The position numbers and the translations under genes were made by a program. DNA of 59,485 nucleotides from Burkholderiales bacterium (lineage in GTDB: Bacteria > Pseudomonadota > Gammaproteobacteria > Burkholderiales > SG8-39). Where the stretch lies: positions 1 through 59,485 of the forward strand of contig JAOAEA010000018.1 of NCBI GenBank assembly GCA_026417035.1, given 5' to 3'. Shown here in pieces: positions 39,980 to 48,309 of the stretch; position 1 is the first letter of the stretch; each line of letters opens with the position of its first letter. The notes under the pieces are model-generated. The model saw only the letters and a program-made list of their open reading frames with translations, was not told the DNA's origin and ran no database searches.

Positions 39980-41659
39980 TCACTCCCACTGCACCTTGCG
40001 GCCGTCGGCATACCAGCCCTCCACCCGCGGCGCGAGGAGCGCCTCGATCCCGGCGCGCTTGAGCTTCATGGTCGGCGTGAGGCAGCCGTTCTCGATGGTC
40101 CAGGGCTCGCGGGCGATGACGATCATCTGGAGCTGCGCATAGTCGGGCAGGTGCGCGTTGACCGTGTCGAGCAGGCGCGCCATCTCCGCTTCGACTTCGG
40201 CCCGCACCGCCGGATCGCCGAGACGCCGGCGCAGCTCTTCGGCGAGCACGACCACCGCATAGGCCGCGGGCTGCCCGACACCCGAGACGATCGAGAGTTC
40301 GATCATCGGATGGGCGTTGAGCTCGTTCTCGACCGGGGCGGGGGCGATGTACTTGCCCTTCGCCGTCTTGAAGAGCTCCTTGGCGCGTCCGGTGATCTTG
40401 AGCAGCCCGTCGGCGCGCAGCTCCCCGAGGTCGCCGGTGCGGAAGAAGCCGTCCTCCGTGAACGCCTCGGCGTCGAGGTCGGGGCGCTTGTAGTAGCCGG
40501 TGAGCCGCGCCGGCGACTTGATGAGGATCTCGCCCTCCGGGCTGATCTTCACCGCGACACCGGGCATGGCCACGCCGACGTAGCCCGGCGCGTTGTGCGC
40601 TTCGTCCGACATGTGCGAGTAGGAGTTGTCCTCGGTCATGCCGTAGCCCTCGTAGAGGGGCAGGCCGATGCGGCGGTACCACGCGATCAGGTCGGGCGGA
40701 ATCGGCGCGGAGCCGCTGCCGGCGACGATGACGTGGTCGAGCCCCAGCCCTTTCCTCACCTTGCGCGCCACGAGCTTGCCGAGGATGGGGATGCCGAGCA
40801 GCCGGTCGAGCTTCGCGGGCGGCATCTTCGCGAACACGCCCTGCTGGAACTTGAGCCACAGCCGCGGCACGGAGATGAAGGTCGTCGGCCGCGCGCGCTG
40901 GAGGTCCTGCAGGAACGTGTCGAGCGACTCCGCGAAGAAGAGCCGCGTCCGGCCGTCCACGAGGGAGGAGGCCTCCACCCAGGAGCGCTCGAAGCTGTGC
41001 GCGAGCGGCAGATACGAGAGCACGCGGCCGTCGAGCCCCTCGCCGACGAGCTCGCGCAGGCGGCGCTGGATGTTTTCCCCGGCGTAGCTGATCGCCGCGA
41101 AGCTCACCATCACGCCCTTCGGCGTCCCGGTGGACCCCGACGTGTACATGATCATCGCGAGATCCTCCGGACGGCGGCCGTGCGGGCGGGCGAGCGGCTC
41201 GGTGCGCGCGACGATCGCGTCCCAGGTGTCGTAGTCGGTTTTCGGCGCGAGCGGGAAGGCGATGCGCGGCAGCGCTTCGGGGACGCCGGCCTTCTGCTGT
41301 TCCCAGGTGTCGAGCTTGCCGACGAAGAGCAGGCTCGCCCCGCTGTGCTCGAGCACGTAGCGCACCGTCGCGGCGGTCTCGGTCGGGAAGATCGCCACCG
41401 TGGTGTAACCGGCCATCCAGATCGCGAGCTCGGCCATGATGAAGTGCGCGCAGTTCTTCGAGAGCATCGCGATGCGCGCGCCGGGCGGGAAGCCGCGGCC
41501 CGCGAGGTGCGCGGCTATGCGCCGCGACTGGTCCACCACCTGCGCCCAGGTGTAGTCGACCACCTGTCCGCCGCCGGTCGGCTGCGTGAGATAGATGCGG
41601 TCGGGCATGCTCGCGGCGTGCGCGAGCGGATAGTCGGGGAGCAGCTTGTTCGCGGTCAT
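39980..41659 (-). CDS. AMP-binding long-chain fatty-acid--CoA ligase-like enzyme
   Basis: 559-residue ANL-superfamily adenylate-forming enzyme. The P-loop is MIMYTSGSTGTPKGVM (about residue 175); YEGYGMTEDN and the FRTGDLGELRADGLLKITGR hinge-region signature follow, and the catalytic Lys is likely in CLTPTMKLKRAG. The order of motifs and the long insert (LPLAHSFERSWVEA) fit FadD15/long-chain acyl-CoA synthetases. The ATG overlaps the stop of the upstream FMN dehydrogenase by four bases. Confidence 0.9.
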   Translation of the reverse strand: MTANKLLPDYPLAHAASMPDRIYLTQPTGGGQVVDYTWAQVVDQSRRIAAHLAGRGFPPGARIAMLSKNCAHFIMAELAIWMAGYTTVAIFPTETAATVRYVLEHSGASLLFVGKLDTWEQQKAGVPEALPRIAFPLAPKTDYDTWDAIVARTEPLARPHGRRPEDLAMIMYTSGSTGTPKGVMVSFAAISYAGENIQRRLRELVGEGLDGRVLSYLPLAHSFERSWVEASSLVDGRTRLFFAESLDTFLQDLQRARPTTFISVPRLWLKFQQGVFAKMPPAKLDRLLGIPILGKLVARKVRKGLGLDHVIVAGSGSAPIPPDLIAWYRRIGLPLYEGYGMTEDNSYSHMSDEAHNAPGYVGVAMPGVAVKISPEGEILIKSPARLTGYYKRPDLDAEAFTEDGFFRTGDLGELRADGLLKITGRAKELFKTAKGKYIAPAPVENELNAHPMIELSIVSGVGQPAAYAVVVLAEELRRRLGDPAVRAEVEAEMARLLDTVNAHLPDYAQLQMIVIAREPWTIENGCLTPTMKLKRAGIEALLAPRVEGWYADGRKVQWE

Positions 41660-42837
41660 GTCGGTCCCTCCTCCGGGTTGAAGCGGCGATCGTAGCGCGC
41701 GAGCACGTGGCCCGTGATCTCGTCGATGCGGCGCACGCCGGTGAGCGCCATGCTGACGTCGAGCTCGCGGCGGATGATGTCGATCGCCCGGGCGACCCCG
41801 GCCTCGCCCGCGGCGCCGAGCCCGTAGACGTACGCCCGGCCGACGAGGCAGGCCCGCGCGCCCAGCGCCAGCGCCCGGAGCACATCCTGCCCGGAACGGA
41901 TCCCGCCGTCGAACAACACCTCGACGCGCGACCCGACCGTGTCCGCGATGGCCGGCAGCGCCGAGATCGACGAGGGGGCGCCGTCGAGCTGGCGGCCGCC
42001 GTGGTTCGAGACGACGATCGCGTCGGCGCCGGCGTCCGCCGCACGCCGCGCGTCCTCGACGTCGAGGATGCCCTTGACGACGAGCTTGCCGTGCCAGAGA
42101 CCCCGCAGCCACTCGACGTCGTTCCACGAGAGCGATTGGTCGAACTGCGTCCCGACCCACTGCGCCACCGACCGGACGTCGGCCGTGAGCCCGGCGTGGC
42201 CGGCGAAGTTCCCCATCGTGCGCCGCTTGCCCGCGAGGATCCCGAGCGTCCAGGCGGGCTTGCGCGCCATCTCGAGGACGTTGCGCAGCCCGAGCGAGGG
42301 GGGCACGGAGAGCCGGTTCCGCACATCGGCGTGGCGCTGGGCCATCAGCGGCAGGTCCGCGGTGAGGACGAGGACCGGGCAGCGCGCCGCCGCCGCGCGC
42401 TCGACGAGCGAGCGCACGAAGCCGCGGTCTTTCATGACGTAGAGCTGGAACCAGAATGGCCGCGCGACCGCGCCGGCCACGTCCTCGATCGAGCAGATCG
42501 ACGGTGTGCAGAGCGTGTAGGGGATGCCCGCCGCCTGGGCGGCACGGCAGGCGAGGATTTCGCCGTCGCGGTGCATCATGCCGGTGAGCCCGACCGGACC
42601 GAGCACCAGCGGGAGCGCGATCGCCTCGCCGAGGACCGTCGTCGCGGTGTCGCGCTCAGAAACGTCCACCATCACCCGCTGGCGCAGCGGGACCGCCTCG
42701 AGGTCCGCGCGGTTGGCGCGCAGCGTCCGCTGCGCGTACGAGCCCGCCTCGAGGAACTCGAAGAAGGGCCGCGGCACCCTGCGCCGGGCGAGCGCGCGCA
42801 GGTCTTCGATGCAGGCGGCCTCGTCGAGACGGGTCAT
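41656..42837 (-). CDS. FMN-dependent alpha-hydroxy-acid dehydrogenase (LldD-like)
   Basis: 393-residue TIM-barrel flavoenzyme oxidising an L-2-hydroxy acid such as lactate or mandelate. The FMN/substrate motif SNHGGRQLDG carries the catalytic His, followed by VLFDGGIRSGQDVLRALALGA in the FMN phosphate site (LFDGGIRSG). The start at 42837 (MTRLDEAACIEDLR) matches the family N-terminus and has GGGGA about nine bases upstream; an ATG at 42867 is possible. It overlaps the acyl-CoA ligase by four bases, an uncommon pairing. The specific substrate is not deducible. Confidence 0.88.
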   Translation of the reverse strand: MTRLDEAACIEDLRALARRRVPRPFFEFLEAGSYAQRTLRANRADLEAVPLRQRVMVDVSERDTATTVLGEAIALPLVLGPVGLTGMMHRDGEILACRAAQAAGIPYTLCTPSICSIEDVAGAVARPFWFQLYVMKDRGFVRSLVERAAAARCPVLVLTADLPLMAQRHADVRNRLSVPPSLGLRNVLEMARKPAWTLGILAGKRRTMGNFAGHAGLTADVRSVAQWVGTQFDQSLSWNDVEWLRGLWHGKLVVKGILDVEDARRAADAGADAIVVSNHGGRQLDGAPSSISALPAIADTVGSRVEVLFDGGIRSGQDVLRALALGARACLVGRAYVYGLGAAGEAGVARAIDIIRRELDVSMALTGVRRIDEITGHVLARYDRRFNPEEGPT

Positions 42838-42963
42838 CGGTGTGGTTCCCGGGGCGGCATGGCGCATTCATAGCGGAAATGCGCGCGCGCCGCCAACCGG
42901 CATGCGGGCGATCGGCTACGATACGCGCCCGCCGCGCGGCGCGTTTTTGCGAGAGGCAGATCC

Positions 42964-43953
42964 ATGAAGTACATCGACCACGGGCAGGGCGGCGCCGCCG
43001 CCGTCATGAAGATCGCGGAGGGTCCCCGGCCCGAGCCGAAGGCGGGCGAGGTGCTGATCGAAGTGGCGTACGCGGGCGTCAACCGGCCCGACGTGTTGCA
43101 GCGCGCGGGCCTCTATCCGCCGCCGCCCGGCGCCTCACCCCTGCTCGGCCTCGAGGTCGCGGGAACGGTGGTGGCGACCGGACCGGGCGCGACGCGCTGG
43201 AAACCCGGCGACCGGGTCTGTGCCCTGACGCCGGGCGGCGGCTACGCCGAGTTCGTGACCGCGCCGGAAGGCAGCGCGCTGCCGATCCCCGAAGGGCTGA
43301 CGCTCGCCGAAGCCGCGTCGTTGCCGGAGACCTTCTTCACCGTCTGGACGAACGTCTTCCAGCGCGGACGCCTCGCCGCCGGCGAGCGTTTCCTCGTGCA
43401 CGGCGGCTCGAGCGGCATCGGCGCCACCGCGATCCAGCTCGCCAGGGCATTCGGGGCGACGGTGTACACGACCGTCGGCAGTGCGGAGAAGGCCGAGTTC
43501 TGCAGGGCGCTCGGCGCGGACGTGGTCTTCAACTATCGCGAGGACGACTGGGCGGCCGCGCTCTGGAAGGCCACCGGCAAGGAAGGCGTGGACGTCATCC
43601 TCGACATGGTGGGCGGCGACTACACGATGAAGAACATCCGTTCCCTCGCGGTCGAGGGACGGCTGGTGCAGATCGCGTTCCTGAAGGGCTCGAAGATCGC
43701 CGATTTCGACGCGATGCCGATCATGCTGCGGCGGCTCACCTTCACCGGCTCGACGCTGCGCCCGCGCTCGGCCGAGGACAAGGCGGCGATCGGGCGCGAG
43801 CTCGTCGAGAAGGTCTGGCCGCTCCTCGCGGCGAAGAAGGTGAAGACCGTCATCCACAAGGTCTTCCCGCTCGCCGAGGTGCGCGCCGCGCACGAGCTCA
43901 TGGAGTCCTCCGCCCACGTCGGCAAGATCGTGCTGGCGGTGAAGCCGGGCTGA
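42964..43953 (+). CDS. NADPH:quinone oxidoreductase, zinc-free MDR family
   Basis: 329-residue medium-chain reductase of the quinone oxidoreductase/PIG3 group. The N-terminal GroES-like domain contains AYAGVNRPDVLQRAGLYPPP, the PIG3-type signature. The Rossmann domain has VHGGSSGIGATAIQLARA, then TVGSAEKAEFCRALGAD. There are no structural or catalytic zinc Cys. AGAGG (42952-42956) precedes the ATG. It is divergent from the FMN dehydrogenase with about 125 bases between. Confidence 0.92.
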   Translation: MKYIDHGQGGAAAVMKIAEGPRPEPKAGEVLIEVAYAGVNRPDVLQRAGLYPPPPGASPLLGLEVAGTVVATGPGATRWKPGDRVCALTPGGGYAEFVTAPEGSALPIPEGLTLAEAASLPETFFTVWTNVFQRGRLAAGERFLVHGGSSGIGATAIQLARAFGATVYTTVGSAEKAEFCRALGADVVFNYREDDWAAALWKATGKEGVDVILDMVGGDYTMKNIRSLAVEGRLVQIAFLKGSKIADFDAMPIMLRRLTFTGSTLRPRSAEDKAAIGRELVEKVWPLLAAKKVKTVIHKVFPLAEVRAAHELMESSAHVGKIVLAVKPG

Positions 43954-43984
43954 CGCCCCGCGGCAGCGCGGCGGCGCCCCGCCC

Positions 43985-44290
43985 TCAGTGGCCGGTCGGG
44001 AGCGGCGCGGGATCCCGGGCGGGGCGCCGCGCCGGCGGGTTGATTTCCGCTCCCGCGACGAGCTTCGCCCCCCAGGCGACGAATGCTGCCGACACCCACG
44101 CGCCGACCGTTGCAATGGCGTCGGCGAACCCGGCCATGACGGGCTCCACCCCGATCGCAGCGCGCGCGTCCGGCGCGGTCGCGAAAGCGAGCAGCGCCAC
44201 GGCGAGCAGCGCCGCGACGGCGGCCCTGACGAGACGCCCGAGGTCCGCGTCGGGCGGGATGTCCGCGGGCTTTCCGATGGCTCGTCGCAT
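43985..44290 (-). CDS. Small membrane protein, unknown function
   Basis: 101 residues from the ATG at 44290, chosen because GGAGGGG lies four bases upstream; a longer frame from 44326 lacks a ribosome site. Two hydrophobic segments: about 23-40 (LLAVALLAFATAP, could be a signal peptide ending ARAA) and about 55-75 (TVGAWVSAAFVAWGAKLV). No family recognised. It lies downstream of the Crp-type regulator on the same strand, across a 150-base gap that contains an imperfect CRP-like palindrome (44383-44395). Confidence 0.6.
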   Translation of the reverse strand: MRRAIGKPADIPPDADLGRLVRAAVAALLAVALLAFATAPDARAAIGVEPVMAGFADAIATVGAWVSAAFVAWGAKLVAGAEINPPARRPARDPAPLPTGH

Positions 44291-44440
44291 GATCCCCTCC
44301 TTGCTGCCGACCGGTGCGATCGGCATGGCTGCAGGGTAGGGAGGGGGCGGGCGCCCGGGCGGCCACTATTGGCGCGGCGTTTGTGACCCATTCACGTCGC
44401 GGCCACCCGGCACGCGGGGGCGCGGCGAGGTGCTCGCGCT

Positions 44441-45088
44441 TCACCACGCGGGGGGCAGCGGCCGCTTCAGCGTGACCAGCTTTTCGGCGACCGAGATATA
44501 GCCACCGCGCTCGAGGTCCTTCATCAGCCGGCTCACCATCTCGCGCGAGCTGCCGACGCGGTCGGCGATCTCCTGGTGCGTGAGCCGCTCGGGCACCGTG
44601 CGCTCGCCGTCGCGCTCGACGGCGAGGCTCTCGAACAGCCGCCGCACGCGGCCGTAGACGTCGAGCAGCGCGAGGTCGCGGGCGCGGTCGGTGGCGCGCC
44701 GCGCCCGGAGGATCACCTTCGCGAGCAGCTCGAACGCGAACTCGGGGTGCTTCGCGATGTGGTCCTTCAGGGTGGTGCGCGTGACCACCGAGCAGATGGT
44801 CGGCTCGAGCGTCATCACCGAGGCGGAGCGCGGACCGCCGTCGAGCGCCATCTCGCCGACGTACTCGCCCGGCCCGTGGATGTCGAACACGAGCTCGCGC
44901 TCGTCGGCGCCGGTCGCGAACACCTTCACCCGGCCGGCGAGGATGATGAGCAGGGTGTCGCCGTGGTCGCCTTCCTGCACCACCACCACGTCCTTGCGGT
45001 ACTGCTGGATGCGTCCGCGCGCGGCGAGTTCGCGCAGCGCCGGTGACGCGAGGGCGGCGAGGAGCTGTTCGGTGTCGGGTGCGGCCAT
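44441..45088 (-). CDS. Crp/Fnr-family transcription regulator (cyclic-nucleotide type)
   Basis: 215 residues. The cNMP-binding beta-roll (about 20-120) contains GEYVGEMALDGGPRSASV, keeping the Glu and Arg-Ser of cAMP-binding CRP. A dimer helix is followed by a winged helix with LTHQEIADRVGSSREMVSRL (recognition helix about 172-185). It lacks the N-terminal Cys cluster of FNR, so it is not an oxygen-sensing Fe-S protein of that kind. GTATAAGGGAAG precedes the start, combining a -10-like TATAAG with a weak ribosome site. Targets are unknown. Confidence 0.92.
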   Translation of the reverse strand: MAAPDTEQLLAALASPALRELAARGRIQQYRKDVVVVQEGDHGDTLLIILAGRVKVFATGADERELVFDIHGPGEYVGEMALDGGPRSASVMTLEPTICSVVTRTTLKDHIAKHPEFAFELLAKVILRARRATDRARDLALLDVYGRVRRLFESLAVERDGERTVPERLTHQEIADRVGSSREMVSRLMKDLERGGYISVAEKLVTLKRPLPPAW

Positions 45089-45142
45089 GGGCTTCCCTTA
45101 TACGCCGGGCGGGGCGGGCGGGACAAGGCCGCGCCGGCGGGG

Positions 45143-46969
45143 CTAGCCGGGCACCTGTGCGAGCGACTGCAGGAAGCGCGGGGCGTTCTGGAAGCCGATA
45201 ACGCGCAGGCCCTCGATCTCGCGCCCCTGTGCGTCGAAGAAGACGATCCCCGGCGGCCCGAAGAGGCGGAAACGCTTGAGCAGCGCCTGGTCGTCGGCGC
45301 TGTTCGCGGTGACGTCCACCTGGAGCAGGGTGAATCCGGCGAGGCGCTCGCGCACGCGCGGGTCGGTGAACGTGAAGCGCTCCATCTCCTTGCAGGAGAC
45401 GCACCAGTCCGCGTAGAAGTCGAGCATCACCGGGCGCGTCGCCGCCGCGAGCCGGGCCTCGAGCTCGGCGAGCGTCGCGACGCGCTCGAACCGGACCTCA
45501 CCCGCGCTCCGCGCGCCGCCGCCCGCGGCCGCCTCGCCCACGCGGAAGCCCGCGAGCGGCTGCAGCGGGTCGCGGCTGCCGGCGAGCGCGCCGACGACGA
45601 GCGCCACGCCGACCACCAGCGCGAGCACGCCGACGCCCTTCCAGAACCGCGCGTAGCCGGACGCCTCGTGCGGCAGCGGATCGAGCGCGTGCAGATACAT
45701 CGCGCCGACGACGAGCAGCGCTGCCCAGGCGAGCATCGACGCCACCGCGGGCAGCACCGGCGCCACGATCCACACCGCCACGCCGAGCAGGAGGAAGCCG
45801 AAGAACTTCTTGACCGACTTCATCCAGTGGCCCGACTTGGGCAGGAACGCGCCCTCGGTCACGCCCACGGCGACGAGCGGCACGCCCATGCCGATCGCCA
45901 TGGCGAAGAGCGCGGTGGCGCCCAGCACGACGTCGCGCGTCTGGCTGATGTAGAGGAGCGCCCCGGCGAGCGGCGCCGCGACGCAGGGGCTCACGATCGC
46001 CGCCGAGAGCGCGCCCATCAGCGCCACCGCCCCGACGTGGCCGCCCGAGAGCCGGTTGGACGCGTCGGTGAGCCGCGACTGGAGCGCCGCGGGCAGCTGG
46101 ATGTCGTAGAAGCCGAACATCGAGAACGCCAGCGCGACGAAGATCAGCGCGAACGCGCCCAGCACCCACGGGTTCTGCAGCGCCGCCGAGAGGAGCTGCC
46201 CGGAGAGCGCCGCGGCGATGCCGATCGCGGTGTACGTGACGGCCATGCCGAGGACGTAGGCGAGCGACAGCGCGAGCGCGCGCCCCTTGGTGGCCTCCCG
46301 TCCCTCGCCGACGATGATGCCGGAGAGGATCGGCACCATCGGCAGCACGCAGGGCGTGAAGGTGAGCAGGAGTCCCGCGCCGAAGAAGAACGCGACGACC
46401 GCCGCGAGACTCCCCGCCTCGAGCACGCCGGTGAACCGCGCCTCGTCGCTCACGAAGCGCGGCTGGCCCGACACCGGGCGCCCCGAGAACTCCGGCGGCA
46501 GGTCGCGCGACGTCCCGAGCGCCGCCAGCACGATGGGCACCTTCGCTTCCAGGGGCGGGTAGCACACGCCCTGGTCCCAGCAGCCCTGGTGCGCGACGAC
46601 GAGCGTCCCGCGCTCGGCCGCGCCCGCCTCGGCGACGGGCACGCGCACCTTGACCTCTCTGCGGTACGTCTCGACCCGGCCGAAGAACTCGTCCTGCTTC
46701 TCCTCTCCCGGCGGCAGCGCCGCGGCGCCGAGCTTCACCCCGGGCGGGTCCGCGGAAAACCCGAGCTTGTGCCGATACAGGTAGTAGCCGTCGGCGATCT
46801 TCCCGGTCACCTCGACGTCGCCGTTCGCGAGGCGCTTCGCGCTGAAGCGGAAGGCCTCCTCCGGCGGCAGCGGCTCGTCGCTGCGCGCCGAGGCGGACGC
46901 GCCCACGAGGAGGAGCAGCGCCGCGAGGGCGGACGCGATGCGGCGGGAGGATCGGAGGGACGCGGGCAC
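45143..46969 (-). CDS. dsbD: Thiol:disulfide interchange protein, transmembrane reductant carrier
   Basis: 608 residues. It moves electrons from cytoplasmic thioredoxin to the periplasm for DsbC and cytochrome c maturation. Signal peptide, then the alpha domain with its Cys pair in CWDQGVCYPP. The eight-helix beta domain carries Cys in TFTPCVLPM and VSPCVAAPLAG, and the thioredoxin-like gamma domain has DWCVSCKEMER. All three redox pairs are intact. The GTG start is four bases after the cutA stop; longer frames lack a signal peptide at their N-terminus. Confidence 0.95.
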   Translation of the reverse strand: MPASLRSSRRIASALAALLLLVGASASARSDEPLPPEEAFRFSAKRLANGDVEVTGKIADGYYLYRHKLGFSADPPGVKLGAAALPPGEEKQDEFFGRVETYRREVKVRVPVAEAGAAERGTLVVAHQGCWDQGVCYPPLEAKVPIVLAALGTSRDLPPEFSGRPVSGQPRFVSDEARFTGVLEAGSLAAVVAFFFGAGLLLTFTPCVLPMVPILSGIIVGEGREATKGRALALSLAYVLGMAVTYTAIGIAAALSGQLLSAALQNPWVLGAFALIFVALAFSMFGFYDIQLPAALQSRLTDASNRLSGGHVGAVALMGALSAAIVSPCVAAPLAGALLYISQTRDVVLGATALFAMAIGMGVPLVAVGVTEGAFLPKSGHWMKSVKKFFGFLLLGVAVWIVAPVLPAVASMLAWAALLVVGAMYLHALDPLPHEASGYARFWKGVGVLALVVGVALVVGALAGSRDPLQPLAGFRVGEAAAGGGARSAGEVRFERVATLAELEARLAAATRPVMLDFYADWCVSCKEMERFTFTDPRVRERLAGFTLLQVDVTANSADDQALLKRFRLFGPPGIVFFDAQGREIEGLRVIGFQNAPRFLQSLAQVPG

Positions 46970-46973
46970 GGGC

Positions 46974-47291
46974 TCAGGGCCGGGTCTCGGCCTCCACCCA
47001 TTCGAGATACGCGGGGAGGCCGGCCTCGACATCGACCGCGACGATCTCGGGAAGTTCGTAGGGGTGCAGCGAGCGGATCGTGCGCTCGAGCTCGGCGTAG
47101 CGGTCGCGCGCGGTCTTGACGAGCACCGGGAACTCCTCGGCGGTCTCGACCGCGCCCTTCCACCGGTACACCGACCGCGCCGGCGAGAGCACGTTGACGC
47201 AGGCCGCGACCCGCGCCTCGACGAGCGCGCGCGCGAGCCGGTCCGCGCTCTCGCGGTCCGGGAGGTTCGTGAGGACGAGGAGCGTCGCCAT
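46974..47291 (-). CDS. cutA: Divalent-cation tolerance protein CutA
   Basis: 105-residue trimeric PII-like protein, normal length. Motifs seen are ACVNVLSPARSVYRWKGA and EEFPVLVKTARDRY, with HPYELPEIVAV near the end; all are diagnostic of CutA. Its biochemical role is unsettled despite the name. The ATG shares one base with the stop of the upstream epimerase gene (TGATG), and dsbD follows after four bases, the classic cutA-dsbD pairing. Confidence 0.95.
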   Translation of the reverse strand: MATLLVLTNLPDRESADRLARALVEARVAACVNVLSPARSVYRWKGAVETAEEFPVLVKTARDRYAELERTIRSLHPYELPEIVAVDVEAGLPAYLEWVEAETRP

Positions 47292-48178
47292 CACGAAGAC
47301 GCGACCGAAGCGAAACGCCGGTCCGGCACCCCGTCGAACACCGTCGGGTAGCGAAGCCGCACGCCGAGCTCGGCCTTCATGCGGCGGTTGACGAGCCGGC
47401 GCGACTCGCTCATGAAGGACAGCAGCGTCGGCGGGATCACCCGCACGGCCTCGGCGCGGGAGATTCGGGGCGGGCGCGCGAGGCCGTTGCGGTCCGCGAC
47501 GAGGTCGAAGTAGTCGCCCATCTTGAGGTGGCTGTCGTCGGAGACGTTGTAGACGCGGCCCGCCATGGCGACGGCGAGCGCGACCGCGCAGACCGCCGCG
47601 AGGTCGTCCGCGTGGATGTGGTTCGTGTACACGTCGTCCTCGGCAACGAGCACCGGCGTGCCGCGCTCGAGCCGCGCGAGGGGGAGCCGGTCGGCGGCAT
47701 AGATGCCGGGCACGCGCAGGACCGACACCGCCACGCCCGAGCGCTCGCCCCAGTCGAGGAGCGTGCGCTCCGCGTCCACGCGGCGCCGCGCGCGATCCGT
47801 GCCCGGGTTGACGGGCCGGTCTTCGTCGACCCAGTCGCCGCCGCAGTCGCCATAGACGCCGCTCGTGCTTATGTAGACGAAGCGCCGTGGTAACATCCGC
47901 GCGCCCTCGAGGGCGGCCAGCAGGTTCCGCGTGCGGGTGTCGCGGTCGCCCGCCTCCGGCGGCGGCGCGAGGTGCAGGACGGCGTCCCAATCGGCAGCGA
48001 TGCCCGCGAGGCTCGCGGGGTCGTCCAGGTCGGCGAGGATCGTCGCGGCGCCGGCGCGGTCGAACCGCTCGCGGGCCGCGGCGGAGCGCACGAGCACCGT
48101 CACGTGGAAATCGCGCGCGAGCCCCGCGAGCGCGCGGCCCGCGACGTCGCCAGCCCCGATCACGAGAAGCTTTTTCAT
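47291..48178 (-). CDS. NAD-dependent epimerase/dehydratase-like protein
   Basis: 295-residue extended-SDR-type protein. It starts with the Rossmann motif LLVIGAGDVAGRAL. YISTSGVYGDCGGDW corresponds to the catalytic Ser/Tyr region, though the usual YxxxK is not clear, and VPGIYAADRLP is a family motif. It resembles YeeZ-like proteins of unknown substrate. The ATG follows TAGAAT by exactly six bases, with no Shine-Dalgarno, suggesting a leaderless start for the whole cutA-dsbD operon. Confidence 0.82.
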   Translation of the reverse strand: MKKLLVIGAGDVAGRALAGLARDFHVTVLVRSAAARERFDRAGAATILADLDDPASLAGIAADWDAVLHLAPPPEAGDRDTRTRNLLAALEGARMLPRRFVYISTSGVYGDCGGDWVDEDRPVNPGTDRARRRVDAERTLLDWGERSGVAVSVLRVPGIYAADRLPLARLERGTPVLVAEDDVYTNHIHADDLAAVCAVALAVAMAGRVYNVSDDSHLKMGDYFDLVADRNGLARPPRISRAEAVRVIPPTLLSFMSESRRLVNRRMKAELGVRLRYPTVFDGVPDRRFASVASS

Positions 48179-48184
48179 GCGCGC

Positions 48185-48190
48185 ATTCTA
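48185..48190 (-). promoter_or_regulatory. -10 box six bases before the start codon at 48178
   Basis: TAGAAT-GCGCGC-ATG on the minus strand; transcription would begin at or next to the start codon. No ribosome-binding site upstream. Confidence 0.5.
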
Positions 48191-48309
48191 GGGAATGTCT
48201 GAACGGAGGGGGGAACCGCCCCCTGCGAGCGCCTCCCCCACGGGCGGCCCCGGTTCCTTCCCCGCATGGAGCACGGCTTCCCCGGCGAGCAGTCCCAGAG
48301 GTTTCAGCG

